The notes under the pieces are model-generated. The model was not told where the DNA came from, did not search any database, and was given only the letters and a program-made list of their open reading frames with translations. From positions 1 through 6,607 of the forward strand of contig JAQUZZ010000087.1 of NCBI GenBank assembly GCA_028691095.1: a stretch of DNA of 6,607 nt, in the 5' to 3' direction. Source of the stretch: Alistipes sp. (lineage in GTDB: Bacteria; Bacteroidota; Bacteroidia; Bacteroidales; Rikenellaceae). This document shows positions 5,409 to 6,607 of this stretch, in pieces. Both the position numbers and the translations under genes were made by a program. The first letter of the stretch is position 1; every line of letters begins with the position of its first letter.

Positions 5409-6607
5409 CTACTCGTTTTTCGCAGCGTTCTCTTCCATCTTAGCCTTCAGCTCAGCCAATGAAGCGATGTCGCCCAGCGTGGTCTTCTCAACCGCTGCGT
5501 TGATCTTCTTCACAGACTCTTTCGCTGAATCGTCTGCTTTGCGACGCTCAGCCTTCTCGGCTTGTACCTCCTGCTGTTTCACCTCCTCGAAAACCCGAGT
5601 GTGTGAAAGCAGAATCCGTTTGGTGGCCTTCGAGAAGTCGATCACTTTGAAATCCAAAGTTTCGCCCTCTTTGGCGGTCGTACCGTCCTCTTTGACCAAC
5701 TGTTTGGCACTGGCAAATCCCTCGACGTGCTCACCCAAAGAGATGATAGCTCCCTTCTCGGTCAATTCGGATACGGTGCCCTGGTGTACAGAACCTACGG
5801 TAAATTGAGTCTCAAACGTATTCCAAGGATTGTCTTCCAGTTGCTTGTGACCCAAGCTCAGACGACGATTCTCTTTGTCGATCTCCAGTACAACAACTTC
5901 GATGTCGGCACCAATCTGCGTGAATTCGGACGGATGTTTCACTTTCTTCGTCCAGCTCAAATCAGAGATATGGATCAGACCGTCGATTCCCTCTTCGATC
6001 TCTACAAATACTCCAAAGTTGGTGAAGTTACGCACTTTGGCGGTATGTTTCGATCCTACGGGATAACGATCCTCGATACCTGCCCAAGGATCGGGGGTCA
6101 GTTGTTTGATACCCAAAGACATCTTGCGATCTTCGCGATCTAAGGTCAGGATGATAGCCTCGACTTCGTCGCCCACCTTCATGAACTCCTGTGCCGAACG
6201 CAAATGCTGACTCCAAGACATCTCCGATACGTGGATCAAACCCTCTACACCCGGAGCAATCTCGATGAATGCACCGTAGTCGGCCATTACAACCACACGT
6301 CCTTTCACTTTGTCGCCTACCTTCAGGTTGGCATCCAAAGCGTCCCACGGATGCGGAGAGAGCTGTTTCAGACCCAAAGCAATACGTTTCTTGGCATCGT
6401 CGAAATCCAAGATTACAACGTTCAACTTCTGGTCGAGATGAACGATCTCCTCCGGATGGTTGACACGACCCCAACTTAAGTCGGTGATATGAACCAAACC
6501 GTCGACACCGCCCAGGTCGATGAAGACACCGTAAGAGGTGATGTTCTTCACGGTTCCCTCAAGGATCTGTCCCTTCTCCAATTTCGACATGATCTCTTTC
6601 TTCTGTG
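5409..6607 (-). CDS. rpsA: 30S ribosomal protein S1, C-terminal part (5' end outside the window)
   Basis: S1 binds mRNA on the 30S subunit and helps recruit and unfold messages. It is built from repeated OB-fold S1 domains. The portion seen contains four of them, numbered from the in-window Met: about 6-76 (TSYGVFIDLGGVDGLVHITD), 91-163 (DYGAFIEIAPGVEGLIHVSE), 178-250 (NFGVFVEIEEGIDGLIHISD) and a more divergent one at 264-331. A charged Lys/Glu/Ala-rich tail follows and ends near TLGDIASLAELKAKM. Bacteroidota S1 usually has six domains and close to 600 residues, so these are domains 3-6. The ATG at 6590-6588 is not the true start. The frame stays open to the window edge (QKKEI precedes it), matching the linker before domain 3. 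The gene reads into rnz across a 17-nt gap. Confidence 0.95.
   Translation of the reverse strand, partial: QKKEIMSKLEKGQILEGTVKNITSYGVFIDLGGVDGLVHITDLSWGRVNHPEEIVHLDQKLNVVILDFDDAKKRIALGLKQLSPHPWDALDANLKVGDKVKGRVVVMADYGAFIEIAPGVEGLIHVSEMSWSQHLRSAQEFMKVGDEVEAIILTLDREDRKMSLGIKQLTPDPWAGIEDRYPVGSKHTAKVRNFTNFGVFVEIEEGIDGLIHISDLSWTKKVKHPSEFTQIGADIEVVVLEIDKENRRLSLGHKQLEDNPWNTFETQFTVGSVHQGTVSELTEKGAIISLGEHVEGFASAKQLVKEDGTTAKEGETLDFKVIDFSKATKRILLSHTRVFEEVKQQEVQAEKAERRKADDSAKESVKKINAAVEKTTLGDIASLAELKAKMEENAAKNE

Noticed and set aside
5813..5820. TAnnTTTG match on the minus strand (TACGTTTG) as an internal promoter for rnz
   Set aside because: It lies deep inside rpsA, over 400 nt from rnz. A six-base fixed pattern is expected about once or twice per strand by chance in a window of this size.
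6588..6590. ATG as the start codon of a 393-residue S1 protein
   Set aside because: The frame remains open to the window edge, the residues just upstream (QKKEI) match the linker before S1 domain 3, and family proteins have about six S1 domains rather than four. The gene is cut by the window edge.

Overview
The window most likely comes from a chromosome of the order Bacteroidales (phylum Bacteroidota). The ribosomal protein S1 and the DUF486 membrane protein read like Bacteroidales orthologues. Two intergenic regions carry the Bacteroidota-type promoter box TAnnTTTG. None of the start codons is preceded by a well-placed Shine-Dalgarno sequence, which is also usual for the phylum. A Rikenellaceae/Alistipes-like source is possible, but that is only an impression. 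Six genes can be supported, five of them complete, and none points to a mobile element or a defence system.

Layout. Positions 1-60 hold a strong hairpin terminator, probably for a gene outside the window. Positions 61-480 hold no convincing gene: an AT-rich stretch, then a coding-like but stop-interrupted stretch (231-437). A promoter box at 481-488 leads into a small DMT/DUF486 membrane protein gene (513-881). A second promoter box at 943-950 begins a roughly 130-nt structured leader, followed by three same-strand genes, proC (1085-1876), proB (1908-2996) and proA (3047-4294). A perfect 25-bp inverted repeat (4309-4363) closes this operon and faces the minus-strand genes. These are rpsA (5409 to beyond the right edge) followed 17 nt later by rnz (5391-4456).

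Function. ProB phosphorylates glutamate, ProA reduces glutamyl phosphate to glutamate semialdehyde, which cyclises spontaneously to pyrroline-5-carboxylate, and ProC reduces that to proline. The operon therefore encodes the whole glutamate-to-proline pathway. On the other strand, S1 recruits mRNA to the ribosome and RNase Z matures tRNA 3' ends, so this is a translation-related pair.

The most interesting signals are regulatory. Codons 22-34 of rnz form a perfect 13-bp stem followed by eight T residues on the coding strand. This is an intrinsic-terminator signature inside the reading frame, about 80 nt after the rpsA stop, with no other terminator between the two genes. The proC leader contains two stems, one ending in a T run, and an 11-nt string resembling the conserved core of the GEMM-I (cyclic-di-GMP-I) riboswitch. 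Both are hypotheses drawn from the sequence alone.
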